The notes under the pieces: model-generated | What the model was told of the DNA's origin: nothing | The model's input: only the letters and a program-made list of their open reading frames with translations | The model's database searches: none | Program-made: the position numbers and the translations under genes | Source: Bifidobacteriaceae bacterium | GTDB taxonomy: Bacteria > Actinomycetota > Actinomycetes > Actinomycetales > WQXJ01 | Direction of reading: 5' to 3' | Assembly (NCBI GenBank): GCA_031265345.1 | Contig: JAISCU010000070.1 | Coordinates: forward strand, 1 to 24,993 | DNA length: 24,993 nt | Shown here: positions 24,725 through 24,993 of the stretch, one piece after another | Numbering within the stretch: position 1 is the stretch's first letter | Layout: the number at the start of each line of letters is the position of its first letter

Positions 24725-24993
24725 TTCTACGGGCGCAGGAAGATGACGGCGCTGCTCAGGCGGGCCGGCCACGACGTCTCGGAGCGGAGGGTGGGCCGGC
24801 TGATGCGCCTCGCGCGCATGAAGGGCCTGCGCCGCGGCAAGGCCCCCAAGACGACCGTCCCGGCCGGGAAGCCGTCCGCGGGGGACCTGCTGGACCGGCG
24901 GTTCTTCGCGGACGCGCCGAACCGCCGCTGGGTGACGGACCTGACCTACGTGAAGGCCAGGACCCAAGGGTGGGTGTACACGTCGTTCATCAC
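24725..24993 (+). mobile_element. IS3-family transposase (OrfB) fragment, 5'-truncated and cut by window end
   Basis: The + strand, read from 24725, encodes about 89 residues beginning FYGRRKMTALLRRAG, then RVGRLMRLARMKGLRRGK, DLLDRRFFADAPNRRWVTDLTYV and GWVYTSFI. This is the IS3-family OrfB pattern: the YG-RK-RLM HTH region, then the integrase core with the first catalytic Asp in WVTDLTY. The N-terminal part of OrfB, all of OrfA and the left inverted repeat, which should lie to the left, are absent; PKS sequence is there instead. The right part is beyond the window. The element is therefore a remnant or a rearrangement junction. Confidence 0.85.

Noticed and set aside
24725..24967. N-terminal extension of the KR-carrier frame starting at 24967
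   Set aside because: This part is the antisense of IS3 transposase coding sequence and has no PKS character, so the long frame is accidental.
1..24993. CRISPR arrays, rRNA genes or a phage region
   Set aside because: No regularly spaced direct repeats, rRNA-like sequence or phage structural genes were seen.

Overview
The window looks like chromosomal DNA from a high-GC Gram-positive bacterium (Actinomycetota). GC is high throughout, GTG and TTG starts are common, and an argS-lysA-hom-thrB cluster is present. The ArgS carries the actinobacterial HLAG variant of the HIGH motif. I cannot place the genus. The window falls into three parts: a housekeeping region, a group II intron, and a polyketide/nonribosomal-peptide-type biosynthetic gene cluster (BGC) that ends at a truncated insertion sequence.

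Region 1 (1-10138). A zinc/manganese ABC importer (permease, ATPase, lipoprotein) reads leftward from a Zur-like palindrome at 2342-2354. A MazEF-type toxin-antitoxin pair follows, converging on a tRNA-Arg(CCG) gene. A GntR/FadR-family regulator is divergent from argS. The rightward cluster argS, lysA, hom and thrB then supplies lysine/diaminopimelate and the threonine branch; thrC is not here. A beta-phosphoglucomutase-like HAD phosphatase ends the region.

Region 2 (about 10206-12129). A group II intron lies between two convergent genes. It has an intact reverse transcriptase/maturase (YADD, no HNH domain), a recognisable domain V hairpin and a domain VI hairpin with a bulged A. Its 5' end is uncertain.

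Region 3 (12180-24993). Seven leftward reading frames are packed with overlaps or a 4-nt gap. In transcription order they are: the truncated tail of a KR-carrier-protein synthase, a KS-AT-KR-ACP polyketide synthase, a type II thioesterase, two TMD-NBD ABC exporter half-transporters, a free-standing adenylation enzyme and a free-standing condensation enzyme. There is no integrated thioesterase, and neither the A nor the C protein has its own carrier domain, so they must act in trans. The A-domain pocket most resembles serine codes, but the A10 catalytic lysine is replaced by glutamate. The upstream end is cut at about 24725, where the KR coding sequence runs directly into a 5'-truncated IS3-family transposase on the opposite strand. 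The cluster has therefore either lost its upstream part by an IS-associated deletion or is joined to an IS at an assembly breakpoint. All functional calls come from reading motifs by eye; no database search was run.
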